The notes below the pieces were generated by a model that saw nothing but the letters and a program-made list of their open reading frames with translations, made no database searches and was not told where the DNA came from. From JACDCY01 sp964350145 (lineage in GTDB: Bacteria > Gemmatimonadota > Gemmatimonadetes > Gemmatimonadales > Gemmatimonadaceae), in NCBI GenBank assembly GCA_964350145.1, contig CAYGJL010000015.1:1-64000 (forward strand): a stretch of 64,000 nucleotides of DNA, given 5' to 3'. The position numbers were made by a program, and so were the translations under genes. Shown piece by piece: positions 43,618-52,899 of the stretch (position 1 is the first letter of the stretch; each line of letters begins with the position of its first letter).

Positions 43618-45006
43618 ATGGAATTAACCGCCGCCGAAATCTGGAATCGTCTGCTCAACCAGGCGAAAAACGACCTGCCTGAGCAAACGGTCAGAGTTTG
43701 GCTCGACTCGGCTCAGCCGCTGCGAGTGGAAGGCGACAAGCTGGTGATGGGCACCCCCGATCAGCTCGCCGCGGACTGGAACGAGATGAAGCACGCGACG
43801 ATCCTAGCCGAGTACGGGCCGGTGGCCCTCGGCCATCCGATCCGGGTCGAGTTCGAGGTCATGCCCGAGCGGCTCTCCCGCGCGCAGATGGATCTCTTCG
43901 TCGCACCCCCAAAGGGGAGCTCCGAGTCCGCCAACGCGACGACGCCAAGCTCGGCTCCGCTCAGCGACCGATACACCTTCCGCCATTTCGTCATCGGGAA
44001 GTCCAACGAGCTGGCCGCGGCTGCGGCGCACGCGGTGTCCCAGGCACCCGGCAAGGTGTACAATCCGCTGTTCATCTACGGCGCCACGGGACTCGGCAAG
44101 ACGCACCTCATGCAGGCGATCGCCCATGAGATCCTGAGCCGGCAGACGGGAGTCAGAATCACTTTTGTCGGCACCGAGCAGTTCACCAACGACTTCATCT
44201 CGTCAGTACAGAACCGGACGACGCAGGATTTCAGACGCCGGTACAGGGAAACCGATCTGCTGCTGGTGGACGACATCCATTTCCTGAAGGGGAAGGAGTC
44301 CACCCAGGAAGAGTTCTTCAACACTTTCAACGCCCTGTACGAGGCCGGTCGGCAGATCATTCTCACGAGCGATCGTCCGCCGCCGGAGATTCCGAGCCTC
44401 GAGGCCAGGCTGGTGAGCCGGTTCCAGTGGGGAATGGTCGCCGACATCGACCTCCCGGACCTCGAGCACAGGATCGCGATCCTCCAGCACAAGGCGCGGA
44501 TGGATCACCTCGAGATGACGATCCCGGACGATGTGATCCGATTCATTGCCGAGAACATCAGGTCCAGCGTGCGGGAGCTCGAGGGATCGATCATCAAGCT
44601 TCTGGCGTATTCATCGCTCAAACACCGGGACGTGACGATCGAGCTTGCCAGGGAGGCGCTGCGCGACAAGCTGCAACGAATGGCTGCCGGTCAGAATGGT
44701 GCGGTGTCGGACCTGACTATCGCGACCATACAGGGTATGGTGGCGCGTGAGTGGGGCGTCACCCCGGAAGGGCTACGCTCGGCCGGCAGGACCAAGACGC
44801 TGACAGTTCCGCGACAAATCGCGATGCTGCTGGCTCGTGATCTACTTGGCACCCAGCTCGTCGAGATCGGCCAGGCATTCGGCGGCCGGGACCACTCGAC
44901 GGTTATCCACAGTTTGGAGAAAGCAGCGGAGCGAATTCGTACAGATGATACAGTGAGAACCCGCGCCGATCGCATCCGCGGGCAGCTATCAACATTGACA
45001 GTCTGA
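43618..45006 (+). CDS. dnaA: Chromosomal replication initiator DnaA
   Basis: 462 residues, all four domains. Domain I (about 1-85), a short variable domain II, the AAA+ domain with Walker A GATGLGKTH (155-163), Walker B LLLVDDIHFL (about 213-222) and SDRPP, then domain IV with the DNA-binding signature GGRDHSTVIHSLEK. It binds DnaA boxes as ATP-DnaA and opens oriC. The ATG directly follows AAGAAATG without a strong Shine-Dalgarno. Divergent from rpmH. Confidence 0.97.
   Translation: MELTAAEIWNRLLNQAKNDLPEQTVRVWLDSAQPLRVEGDKLVMGTPDQLAADWNEMKHATILAEYGPVALGHPIRVEFEVMPERLSRAQMDLFVAPPKGSSESANATTPSSAPLSDRYTFRHFVIGKSNELAAAAAHAVSQAPGKVYNPLFIYGATGLGKTHLMQAIAHEILSRQTGVRITFVGTEQFTNDFISSVQNRTTQDFRRRYRETDLLLVDDIHFLKGKESTQEEFFNTFNALYEAGRQIILTSDRPPPEIPSLEARLVSRFQWGMVADIDLPDLEHRIAILQHKARMDHLEMTIPDDVIRFIAENIRSSVRELEGSIIKLLAYSSLKHRDVTIELAREALRDKLQRMAAGQNGAVSDLTIATIQGMVAREWGVTPEGLRSAGRTKTLTVPRQIAMLLARDLLGTQLVEIGQAFGGRDHSTVIHSLEKAAERIRTDDTVRTRADRIRGQLSTLTV
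44903..44911 (+). promoter_or_regulatory. Perfect DnaA box inside dnaA
   Basis: TTATCCACA occurs in the codons for the HSTVIHS motif of dnaA. It is the only perfect consensus box that I found in the window. It may simply reflect codon choice in a conserved motif, or help titrate DnaA. Confidence 0.5.
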
Positions 45007-45138
45007 CTCTCACCAGAACCATCACATCATATTCATTGCTTCAACTCTTCGCGCTGTCATACTTTATAGAGTCTCTCAACACTGAAGTTTTCCCTACTAC
45101 TGCTACTGTTCATTTAATAAAGAAGAGTACTAATAACT

Positions 45139-45240
45139 GCTGTTAGCTGTTGGCTATTAGCTATTGGTCACAGCGGAACAGCAGGAACAGCGAGGAACTG
45201 GTTGTTAGCCAACAGCCAATAGCCAATAGCTAACAGCTGC
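45139..45240. repeat. Two-armed TAGCTRTTGGC hairpin in the dnaA-dnaN gap
   Basis: Left arm GCTGTTAGCTGTTGGCTATT, right arm the complementary units ending CAATAGCTAACAGC. The spacer carries CAGCGGAACAGCAGGAACAG. It occupies most of the 246-bp gap and ends 12 bp before dnaN. The remainder (45007-45138) is AT-richer (for example TTTAATAAAG) and holds no gene. Confidence 0.85.
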
Positions 45241-45252
45241 TTTCGAGGTTCA

Positions 45253-46368
45253 ATGCGCTTCACGATCACGCGAGAAAAACTGCAGGAGGCGTTGAACGCC
45301 GTCGCTGCCAGCGTCCCCAGCAAGACGACGCTCCCGGTGCTGGCGAACATCCTGATTGAGACTACCGATCGCGGGATCCGCTTGTCCGGGACCGATCTCG
45401 ATATTGCAGTTAGCACGGAAGTGCCGGCAGACGTCGAAGCTTCGGGCGCGACGACGATCCCCGCGAAGAAGCTGGCGGAGATCGCACGGGAGCTGCCACC
45501 GTCGCCCGTCAGAATCACGACATCCGGCGAACAGCGCGCGACACTGGAGTGTGGCCGCTCGAAGTTCAAGCTGCTCGGTCTCCCGCGCGACGAGTTTCCC
45601 ACTTTTCCCAGTGTAAAATTCTCGGACAGCTGGCGGGTGAAGTCGGGAGATCTCCACAAGCTGATCAGCCACACGATCTTCGCGGTGTCCACCGAGGAGA
45701 GCCGGCCGATTCTGAACGGAGTGCTGTGGGAGCTCCGGCCCGGCTATATGCGCATGGTGGCGACTAACGGCCACCGGCTGGCGCGGATGGAGGTGCCGAG
45801 TGGTGCGACCGCGGACGCGGGCGCCACAGATCTCATCGTTCCGCCCAAGGCGCTTGACCAGATCCGTCGGCTCTTTCCCGCGGAGGAGGAGTTGGAGATA
45901 GGCCGCGGCGAGAATCACATCGGCTTCCGATCGCCGTTCACCGCGGTGTACACGCGGCTGATCGAGGGTCCGTATCCGGGCTACGACCAGGTGATCCCGA
46001 AGGACAACGACAAGTACGCTATCTGCGACAAGCAGTCGCTGGTGAGCGCGCTCAAGCGGATGTCGGTCGTCGCCTCCGACCAGACGCATCGGATCAAGAT
46101 GGCCTTCAACGCCGGGATGGTGAAGTTCAGCGTGCAGACGCCCGACCTGGGCGAAGCGCAGGACGAGCTGCCGGTGCGCTACACCGGCGATCCGCTCGAC
46201 ATCGGATTCAACGCCAGCTACCTGCTCGAGATCCTGCGCTACATGCCGACGGACGAGGTCAAGATGACTTTCCGGGCGCCCGAGCGCGCGGCGACGATCG
46301 AGCCGGAGGGGTGGGACGATCCGTCCAAGTATCTCTGCCTGGTGATGCCGCTTCGGTTGGTGGACTAG
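45253..46368 (+). CDS. dnaN: DNA polymerase III beta sliding clamp
   Basis: 371 residues, three DnaN domains. Recognised by MRFTITREKLQEALNAVAAS, VPSKTTLPVLANILIE, SRPILNGVLWEL with NGHRLARME, and the C-terminal LVMPLRLVD. It tethers polymerase III to DNA. dnaA is its upstream neighbour, but the repeat-filled gap and its own leader suggest separate transcription. Confidence 0.96.
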   Translation: MRFTITREKLQEALNAVAASVPSKTTLPVLANILIETTDRGIRLSGTDLDIAVSTEVPADVEASGATTIPAKKLAEIARELPPSPVRITTSGEQRATLECGRSKFKLLGLPRDEFPTFPSVKFSDSWRVKSGDLHKLISHTIFAVSTEESRPILNGVLWELRPGYMRMVATNGHRLARMEVPSGATADAGATDLIVPPKALDQIRRLFPAEEELEIGRGENHIGFRSPFTAVYTRLIEGPYPGYDQVIPKDNDKYAICDKQSLVSALKRMSVVASDQTHRIKMAFNAGMVKFSVQTPDLGEAQDELPVRYTGDPLDIGFNASYLLEILRYMPTDEVKMTFRAPERAATIEPEGWDDPSKYLCLVMPLRLVD

Positions 46369-46379
46369 CCAGCAAGCGG

Positions 46380-47234
46380 CTAGCGGCTCTGCACGTTGCG
46401 GATGATCCGTTGCGAAAACAGTCTGGTTTGACCGGAAGCGGTGATGCCGATCTCGGAGATGCTCTCATCGATCGCGCTGAGGAGCCGCCCCGCCGATGCA
46501 TCCAGGATGAGCGTCGCTTGCGCCGAGCCCGAGCCCGTGACGCGCACGTTGTGTTGGCCTTCCACGCCCGAGCCAGCGTAGGCGTAGCTGCTGCTGCGCG
46601 TGAGAGTGACTCCGGTTCCCGCGACCTGTGGCGCGCGACCGGTCACGGTGTAGCTGTCCGTCCGCTCCACGCGGATCGGTATGGGTCCCTGGCAAATTCC
46701 GTAGACCAGCCGGCGTTGCCAGCGCAGCCCTTCAGTCAGCTCGGCGGGCACCGGCGGGAGCAAGGTGACCAGGTGCATTGGCGCCACCGTGTCACGGCCG
46801 CAGATGGGCAGCGTGGGCTCCGCAACGCCGTCCATGCTCTCGACGTGGAGCGTGTCCACGAACGGCTGAATGATCCCCGCCGAAGTAGTCCCTTCGATGG
46901 AGCCGGTCGTCGTAACGAGAGTCGCGCCGTCAGCCGGCGCGATTGCGACATCGACTCGTGCTACCTCACGAAACATGCGCTGCTCGCTCGGAGCCGAATC
47001 GATCTCGGCGATCGTCGCTTCGGTCGTTACCACGTACGTCGCAATTCCCGCCGCGTACGCGAAGGTCGCGTGGACCCTCGTCGCGGGGGGCCGCGGCTGC
47101 TCGCGCACGACGGGCGGCGTGGTGCGGCCAGGCTCGACGCCTGTCCCGGGTTCCGGCGTCCTTCCCGCGCACCCAAGGGAGGCGAGCAAGCCCAGACCGA
47201 CACCGGCCATGTAGTGGCTGCGTTGCATTGGCAT
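46380..47234 (-). CDS. Putative lipoprotein of unknown function
   Basis: 284 residues. The signal ends at a lipobox (LLASLGC), and a Pro-rich spacer follows. The rest is predicted beta-rich (TTEATIAEIDS, RLVYGICQGPIPIRVERTDS, GSGVEGQHNVRVTGSG) with no recognised domain. It converges with dnaN. Start at 47234 or two codons downstream. Confidence 0.65.
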   Translation of the reverse strand: MPMQRSHYMAGVGLGLLASLGCAGRTPEPGTGVEPGRTTPPVVREQPRPPATRVHATFAYAAGIATYVVTTEATIAEIDSAPSEQRMFREVARVDVAIAPADGATLVTTTGSIEGTTSAGIIQPFVDTLHVESMDGVAEPTLPICGRDTVAPMHLVTLLPPVPAELTEGLRWQRRLVYGICQGPIPIRVERTDSYTVTGRAPQVAGTGVTLTRSSSYAYAGSGVEGQHNVRVTGSGSAQATLILDASAGRLLSAIDESISEIGITASGQTRLFSQRIIRNVQSR

Positions 47235-47243
47235 CGAAGCTAG

Positions 47244-47339
47244 CGTGGCGATACGACGAAGGACTCCATGCAGGCGCGTCTTAGCGAGCGTCGTTTGCTC
47301 GCGCAGCGCCGAAATGGAGTCCTTCGTCGTATCGCCACG
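47244..47339. repeat. Perfect 26-bp inverted repeat downstream of rnpB
   Basis: Arms 47244-47269 and 47314-47339 are exact complements (beginning CGTGGCGATACGACG). The 44-nt loop contains a nested GCGAGC/GCTCGC stem. It lies between the rnpB 3' end and the lipoprotein start; it may be a terminator or encode a structured RNA. Confidence 0.8.
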
Positions 47340-47363
47340 GCACAGAGATCGATGAAAAAAATG

Positions 47364-47745
47364 AAGTCGAGCTGTTGACCTATAAGCCGGGTTCTGTCCA
47401 GCAGCGAGCTGCCTGAACGGTCATTCCTCTCGGAGTGCGGTCACCCGCACCCTCTAGCGGCCTACCCGCGGCTTTGTCGGGGTGGACACCCTCGCCGCCT
47501 ATTTGGCCTTGCTCCAGTCGGGGTTTACCCGGCCATCCGTGTCACCACGAATGCGGTGGGCTCTTACCCCACCTTTTCACCCTTACCTCCGGTTTCCCGA
47601 AGGCGGTTATTTTCTGTGGCACTGTCCGTCGGATCTCGCGATCCGCCCAGGAGTTACCTGGCGACTTGTCCACCGGAGCCCGGACTTTCCTCGATCTGGT
47701 TTGAGTCAGGGACCAGATCGCGACCGTCCAGTCAACAGCACGACC
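47364..47745 (-). ncRNA. rnpB: RNase P RNA, class A
   Basis: About 380 nt. The 5' half carries the hallmark GAGGAAAGTCCGGGCTCC, and the 3' end carries CAGAACCCGGCTTATAGG. The terminal helix P1 is formed by GTCGTGCTGTTGAC (5') and GTCAACAGCTCGAC (3'), followed by a T-rich run that can terminate transcription. It is the catalytic RNA partner of RnpA. Short open frames called on the opposite strand here are not genes. Confidence 0.95.
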
Positions 47746-47890
47746 TCACCCTGAAATATAACCAGCAAGGGCGAAAAAGTGACGCGGCCAAGCGCCCGAA
47801 CGCGGGCGTGGCGCTCTTGCCGCAGGCAGCTTTGACGAGCGGTTGACCTGCCGGTTCTACCGTTGGCGCAACCTCGATCCGGAGAGCGCC

Positions 47891-48796
47891 ATGCAGAAGC
47901 TCGTCAGTCGTCCGCCGGCCGGCCTGGCCGTATCCACGATGCTCAGTCCCGCCGAGCGGGCGCGCGTGGACGCCGCGAGTCGCGGACTCTACCACCTGAT
48001 GCATCGCGATTCCCTCGACGACGTGCTCAGCGACGTGCGCGAGCGCCGTGCGGGCGCCGTCGTGTTCTCGGTCGCGCGCTACGGGATCCTTCCCACTACG
48101 CGGATCGCGACGATCGTGCGGGAGTTTCCGCAGGTACCGGCAATCGCGCTGCTCACTTCCACCGATGAGCAGATACCGCTCGCGACCCTCTCGCTTGGCC
48201 ACCTCGGAGTGCGCACGCTCGTAGACGCGCGCGCACCGGGCGGCTGGAGCGAGCTTCGCGACATCCTCATGGCAGAGCGCTCGAGTGATCTTGAGCGGGA
48301 CATCCTGGCGCAGCTGGCGCTCGACCTCGCCGGCGCGTCGCGCGACTGCTGGCGGTTCTTCGAGCTGCTTTTTTCCGCGGCGCCGCGGGTTCTCGCGGTG
48401 CGGCAGCTGGCGACGGAGCTCGGTGTTCTCCCGAGCACGCTGCTCAGCAGGTTCTTCCGTGCCAGCCTTCCCGCACCCAAGCGCTACCTGTCGCTCGCGC
48501 GGCTGATCCGCGCGGCGAAGTTGTTCGAGAACGCGGGCTTCTCAGTGGCCAACGTCGCCAATCATCTCGAGTACTCCTCGCCGCAAAGCTTCGGCCGGCA
48601 CGTGCGCACCGTGATGAACATGTCGCCCGTACACTTCCGCAAGTCGTTCGATGCCGGGAAGATGACGACGTTCTTTCGCGAAGAGCTCGTGCTCCCGTAT
48701 CGCGACGTGCTGCGGACGTTCTCGCCGGTGGCGGCGCGCCCGCCCTGGATCCGCGACCGGGGAAACTTCCGGCCGCGGTACCAGACAGCGGGCTGA
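47891..48796 (+). CDS. AraC-type transcriptional regulator with receiver-like N-terminus
   Basis: 301 residues from the ATG at 47891 (GGAGAG upstream). The C-terminal double helix-turn-helix (about 175-270) reads PSTLLSRFFRASLPAPKRYL, then LARLIRAAKLFENAGFSVAN and VANHLEYSSPQSFGRHVRTV. The N-terminal half (GAVVFSVARYGILPTTRIAT) resembles a degenerate receiver domain without the phospho-Asp. Target genes unknown. Confidence 0.8.
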   Translation: MQKLVSRPPAGLAVSTMLSPAERARVDAASRGLYHLMHRDSLDDVLSDVRERRAGAVVFSVARYGILPTTRIATIVREFPQVPAIALLTSTDEQIPLATLSLGHLGVRTLVDARAPGGWSELRDILMAERSSDLERDILAQLALDLAGASRDCWRFFELLFSAAPRVLAVRQLATELGVLPSTLLSRFFRASLPAPKRYLSLARLIRAAKLFENAGFSVANVANHLEYSSPQSFGRHVRTVMNMSPVHFRKSFDAGKMTTFFREELVLPYRDVLRTFSPVAARPPWIRDRGNFRPRYQTAG

Positions 48797-48850
48797 GAGC
48801 CGGCTACTGGATGCGGAACTCCCTCGTTTCCACCACCTGCCCGGCCGCCT

Positions 48851-49432
48851 TCAGCGCTGCCTGCGGGCCGCCCGCAACACATCGGATGCGCGGGTCAAGG
48901 CGATGACTCGCGCCCCACGGGCTTCGATTTTCTCCACACCGCCCTCCTCCCGGTCGAGCAGCGCCAGCACTCCCGCGACGATCCCGCCTTCCGCCTGCAC
49001 GGCGTCTATCGCCGAGAGCGCCGAGCCTCCGCTCGTTATCACGTCTTCGATTACCGCGACGACGTCGCCCTTTCCGAAAGGGCCTTCCACCCGCTTGCCG
49101 GTCCCGTGCAGCTTCGGCTCCTTGCGCACCGCGAACGCGCGCAGCGGCTTCGGGGAATCCGCGCTGGCGTACGCGATCGCGTACGCGATCGGGTCCGCGC
49201 CCATGGTCAGTCCGCCGATCGCGTCCACATTCCAGCCGGACCGCGCGAGCGCGTCGCGTCCGGCCTCGCCGATGAGGCGCAATCCATCCGGGCTCATCGT
49301 CGACAGTCGCGCGTCTATGTAAAACTCCGAGCGTCTGCCGGAGGCGAGTGTAAATTCTCCGAACAACATCGATTTCTCGGCGAGCAGGGCGATGAGTCGC
49401 TCGTCAGTGGGCATGGGCATGGGCGTGAGCAT
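48851..49432 (-). CDS. pyrE: Orotate phosphoribosyltransferase
   Basis: About 193 residues. Orotate + PRPP to OMP, de novo pyrimidine synthesis. FTLASGRRSEFYIDARL, GGLTMGADPIAYAI, FAVRKEPKLHGTG and the PRPP loop VAVIEDVITSGGSAL identify it. Starts at 49432, 49420 and 49414 are in frame; I choose the first ATG. Divergent from the histidine kinase gene. A TTG at 49456 would overlap that gene. Confidence 0.92.
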   Translation of the reverse strand: MLTPMPMPTDERLIALLAEKSMLFGEFTLASGRRSEFYIDARLSTMSPDGLRLIGEAGRDALARSGWNVDAIGGLTMGADPIAYAIAYASADSPKPLRAFAVRKEPKLHGTGKRVEGPFGKGDVVAVIEDVITSGGSALSAIDAVQAEGGIVAGVLALLDREEGGVEKIEARGARVIALTRASDVLRAARRQR

Positions 49433-49455
49433 ACCGGAGGCCAGTCCGTCCGTCA

Positions 49456-50379
49456 ATGAACCTCCCCGCGGATCTAATCCCCCACTCGCTCGACTGGATT
49501 CTTCACCTCGCGCTACCTGTGCTTGGCGCGGTCGCGGTGCTGTTCATGGCGGTGGCCATCAAGCGTGAGCGGCGCCATGCGACGCGGAATGCCGAGCGAT
49601 CGCGCGAGCTGGAGCGATTATCTTCGGAGTTGATCCGCTCGAACAGGATGAAAAGCGAGTTCCTCGCGAACTTGTCGCACGAGCTTCGCACGCCGCTCAA
49701 CGCCGTCGTGGGATTCATCGACCTTCTGCGGGCGGGCGTGTACGGCGAGCTGACTTCCCGGCAGAGCATTCCCGTCGAGCGGATCGAAGCATCGGCGAAC
49801 CATCTCCGACTTCTCGTGGATCAGGTGCTGGACCTCGCGAAGATCGCGGCAGGGAAGCTGGACGTGCAGCCGGAGACCATCATACTGCGGCCGTTCCTGC
49901 TCGACGTGACCACGGAGATGGAATCGCTCGCCAGCGAGAAGGGGCTGGCCATATCGCTTACGCTAGGCGCCGCCCTCCCTCCGGTGCGCGCCGATCCCAC
50001 ACACCTCCGGCAGATTCTGATCAACCTCATCGGCAACGCGTGCAAGTACAGCGACTCGGGCATCATCGCGATTCGCGCGGCGGTCGGCGATGAGCCCGAC
50101 TCCCCCAGATTGCGTCGCTCCGCGACCGGCCGCTGGCTTTGCATCGCGGTGACGGACACCGGTCCAGGAATTCCCCTCGTGGATCAGCAGCGGATATTTG
50201 AGGAGTTCGAGCAGATCGATGCGGGTCCGCGGACGCACTCCGAGCGGCGCGGCACGGGACTGGGGCTGCCCATCTCTCGCCGCCTGGCGGAAGCAATGGG
50301 CGGCGACGTTACACTCGAGAGCGTGCCGGGGAAGGGAGCGATGTTTACGCTGTGGCTGCCGCTGGACGGTAGTGATTAG
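49456..50379 (+). CDS. Membrane-anchored sensor histidine kinase
   Basis: 307 residues. One N-terminal helix (about 16-35), a short coiled coil, the HisKA domain with phospho-His75 in FLANLSHELRTPLN, and the HATPase domain with the N-box HLRQILINLIGNACKYS, G1 DTGPGIP and G2 GTGLGLPI. No periplasmic sensor domain and no response-regulator gene nearby, so the signal and partner are unknown (orphan kinase). Confidence 0.9.
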   Translation: MNLPADLIPHSLDWILHLALPVLGAVAVLFMAVAIKRERRHATRNAERSRELERLSSELIRSNRMKSEFLANLSHELRTPLNAVVGFIDLLRAGVYGELTSRQSIPVERIEASANHLRLLVDQVLDLAKIAAGKLDVQPETIILRPFLLDVTTEMESLASEKGLAISLTLGAALPPVRADPTHLRQILINLIGNACKYSDSGIIAIRAAVGDEPDSPRLRRSATGRWLCIAVTDTGPGIPLVDQQRIFEEFEQIDAGPRTHSERRGTGLGLPISRRLAEAMGGDVTLESVPGKGAMFTLWLPLDGSD

Positions 50380-50474
50380 TGGTTGGTGGTTGGTTGTTGG
50401 TGACCCCGGAACAACGGCAATAGTGCGGTCACGAATCACCAATCACCAATCACCAATCACGAATCACCAATCAC
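50378..50474. repeat. Two-armed hairpin repeat, GGTTGGTGATT variant
   Basis: Left arm TAGTGGTTGGTGGTTGG with TTGTTGGTGACC, right arm five AATCACCAATCACC units, spacer with CCCCGGAACAACGGCAATAG. It spans the gap between two convergent genes, and both stop codons (TAG of the kinase gene, TGA of the Ser/Thr kinase gene) lie in the repeat. Same layout as 33362-33460 and 45139-45240, with different words. Confidence 0.85.
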
Positions 50475-51367
50475 TTGAATATTCCCTTCACCTTCGCCAG
50501 CAGCCCCTCCTTCGGCGCGGGGAGCAGCAGCGCCTCGGCCAGCGCGTCGGCGAATGCCGTCACGCTCGGGTACCGGCTCTGCGGTTGGCGCGCGAGTCCG
50601 CGCATCACCACTTCCTCGACCAGCGGGTGGTACTGGCAGCCTTCGCGGGCCTGATTGAGCGGCTTCGGCGACTGCGTGAGTAACTGCGTGAACATCTCGC
50701 GCGGACCGCGCGCGGTGTACGGCAGGCTGCCGGTCAACAGCAGATACCCGATCGTCGCCAGGCTGTACTGGTCGGCGGCGGGACCAACGAGCTCGCCGGA
50801 GAGCGCCTCGGGCGCGACATACATGAGCGTGCCCACGAAGAAGCCGGCGCGGGTCAGCCGCTCGTCCTGCGACATGTCCGTGTCGGTCGCGATGCCGAAG
50901 TCCAGCAGCTTGACCTTGCGCTCGGCGACGTCGTACATGACGTTCTCCGGCTTGAGGTCTCTGTGTACGACCCCGGCCTCGTGGGCCGCCTGAACGGCCG
51001 CTGCGATTTGGCGTATGATGTTGGAAGCTTCGTCCGGACTGAGCGGGGCGGCCCGCCGCGCGTAGCGGTCCAGGATCTCACCCGGTGCCCACTCGATGGC
51101 CATGAAATGCTCGCCCGTGTTCGCCTGGCCGATCTCGATCGTGCGCACCACGTTCGGGTGCTGTACGCGCGCACCGTACTTGGCCTCGCGGAGAAAGCGC
51201 GCGATCGCGGTCTTGTCCTGGCGCAGCTTTTCCCTGAGAACCTTCAGGGCAACATGACCGTGAGTGGCGTGCTGGGCGCGGTAAACTGCGGACGTTCCAC
51301 CTTCCCCAACTTCCTGCTGGAGGGTGTATCCGGCTAATGCCGTTCCGACCAAGGAGGGACGGGCCAC
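50471..51367 (-). CDS. Hanks-type serine/threonine protein kinase
   Basis: 298 residues from a GTG; the kinase domain fills the protein and there is no membrane helix. Glycine loop VGEGGTSAVYRA, invariant Lys42 (HVALKVL), catalytic VVHRDLKPEN (Asp137), DFG at 156-158, and a TLMYVAPEAL activation-end motif. Cytoplasmic, without sensor domain. No phosphatase gene adjacent. Confidence 0.93.
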   Translation of the reverse strand: MARPSLVGTALAGYTLQQEVGEGGTSAVYRAQHATHGHVALKVLREKLRQDKTAIARFLREAKYGARVQHPNVVRTIEIGQANTGEHFMAIEWAPGEILDRYARRAAPLSPDEASNIIRQIAAAVQAAHEAGVVHRDLKPENVMYDVAERKVKLLDFGIATDTDMSQDERLTRAGFFVGTLMYVAPEALSGELVGPAADQYSLATIGYLLLTGSLPYTARGPREMFTQLLTQSPKPLNQAREGCQYHPLVEEVVMRGLARQPQSRYPSVTAFADALAEALLLPAPKEGLLAKVKGIFK

Positions 51368-51469
51368 GGCGCGAAGCTAATCCGGCCCCCAAAACGTGGC
51401 AAGCAACTGGCGGGTCCGGCGTTAGACTCCATCACGTCCGCTCGTAGGCTCCGCTTGAGGATTTCACCG

Positions 51470-52867
51470 ATGACGACCAATGCAGGATTCTTCCGGCCCC
51501 TGCTCGTGGCGGCTCTTGCCGTTGCCCTCTCCGGCTGCGGCCGGTCGAACCCGGGGCTGACGACGGCCCGCACGCTCGAGGTACTGCCGACGGACGGGGC
51601 GCTGACCGATGCGACGCGCTTCTACCGGGCCATGGGGCTGGCTTCGGCCCACACGCCCGTGTCTTTCGTCGGAAAGGTCTCGTTCTTCGCTTCTCCGAGC
51701 CCCGACACGACGATCGCGCTTGTGTCTATTTCCGTTCCGACCAGGTCGCTCACCTTCGCTCGCGAAGCCGATCTTTACCGTGCGCAGTACTCCGTTCAGC
51801 TGCGGCTCAGCCGGGGCGGCGACGAAGTGCAACGCGTGGACGCGTCGGAGGTCGTGCGCGTCGGAAGCTTCCGGGAAACGACACGGACGGACGAGAGCGT
51901 AATCTTCCAGCGGTACCTCCGCGTTCCGCCGGGATCTTACACGTTCGGGTTCATTGTGCGCGACATGAGCAGCACTCGCGCGTCGGCCGATACACTCGGC
52001 GTGATCGTCCCGCGGCTCGGCTCGGGATCCGTATCGTCTCCACTGGCGGTTTATCAGGTCCAGGCAAGGCAAGGGCTCGACTCTCTGCCGAGCGCGCTCC
52101 CGAGCCCGCGGTCCACGGCCGTCTTCGGCCGCGACTCCAGCGTGGTCGTCTACCTCGAAGCCTATGGGAACGAGGCCTCCATTCCGATTCGCATCAGCGT
52201 GCGGAACGAAGCCGGCACGATGCTGTGGGCGGACACTTCCAATCTCGGGCGCCACGGCGGGCTGCTGAGCGGCGTGGTGGCGATTCCCGTCGTTCGGTTG
52301 GGCATCGGCGTGGGCCACGTCTCCTTCACCCGATTGGACACGAGGGACAGCAGCGCGACACCGATCTTCGTGAGCTTCGGCGACGAGCTGCCGGTTGCCC
52401 CGTTCGAAGACATGCTGGTGTATCTGCGCTTTTTTGCTTCGCCATCGCGGCTGGCCGCACTCCGGAGCGCGCCGGCCGACCGCCGCGCGCAGATGTGGAT
52501 CGATTTTCTCCGCGCGACCGACCCGGATCCCGTCAGTCCGGTGCACGAAGGGCTACGCGATTACTTCGGCAGAATCCAGGTAGCGAACGACCGCTTCCGC
52601 AGCGAGGGCGTCACAGGATGGTTGTCGGATCGCGGCATGGTCTACGTCTCGCTGGGCGAGCCCGATGAAGTCGCCGAGCAGCTCGTCACAGTGCGTGACC
52701 GGCGCCTCGGGACCGCCTCGCGCGTCCCGGTGCAGATATGGGTGTACCGTCGCCATCGGACGCAGTTTGTCTTCACGGACGAGAGCCAGGCTGGCCGGTG
52801 GGAGCTGACCCCCGAGAGCGAGAACGAGTTCCGTGCCCTGAGTGCGAGGCTTTTGACGGAGCGATAA
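51470..52867 (+). CDS. GWxTD-domain lipoprotein
   Basis: 465 residues from the ATG at 51470 (GAGG upstream). Lipobox ALSGC. The C-terminal domain (about 305-430) contains LRFFASPSRLAALRSAP, ending FRSEGVTGWLSDRGMVYVSL, then GEPDEV; the name motif GWxTD appears as GWLSD. GWxTD proteins are common in Gemmatimonadota, Acidobacteriota and Bacteroidota and are of unknown function. It is followed by polA on the same strand. Confidence 0.85.
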   Translation: MTTNAGFFRPLLVAALAVALSGCGRSNPGLTTARTLEVLPTDGALTDATRFYRAMGLASAHTPVSFVGKVSFFASPSPDTTIALVSISVPTRSLTFAREADLYRAQYSVQLRLSRGGDEVQRVDASEVVRVGSFRETTRTDESVIFQRYLRVPPGSYTFGFIVRDMSSTRASADTLGVIVPRLGSGSVSSPLAVYQVQARQGLDSLPSALPSPRSTAVFGRDSSVVVYLEAYGNEASIPIRISVRNEAGTMLWADTSNLGRHGGLLSGVVAIPVVRLGIGVGHVSFTRLDTRDSSATPIFVSFGDELPVAPFEDMLVYLRFFASPSRLAALRSAPADRRAQMWIDFLRATDPDPVSPVHEGLRDYFGRIQVANDRFRSEGVTGWLSDRGMVYVSLGEPDEVAEQLVTVRDRRLGTASRVPVQIWVYRRHRTQFVFTDESQAGRWELTPESENEFRALSARLLTER

Positions 52868-52899
52868 GGCCCGTCATCGGGGCAGCTATATTGGACGCG

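Noticed and set aside
47435..47846. Short plus-strand ORFs (89-96 aa)
   Set aside because: They lie entirely over the complement of RNase P RNA, whose conserved 5' and 3' signatures are clear.
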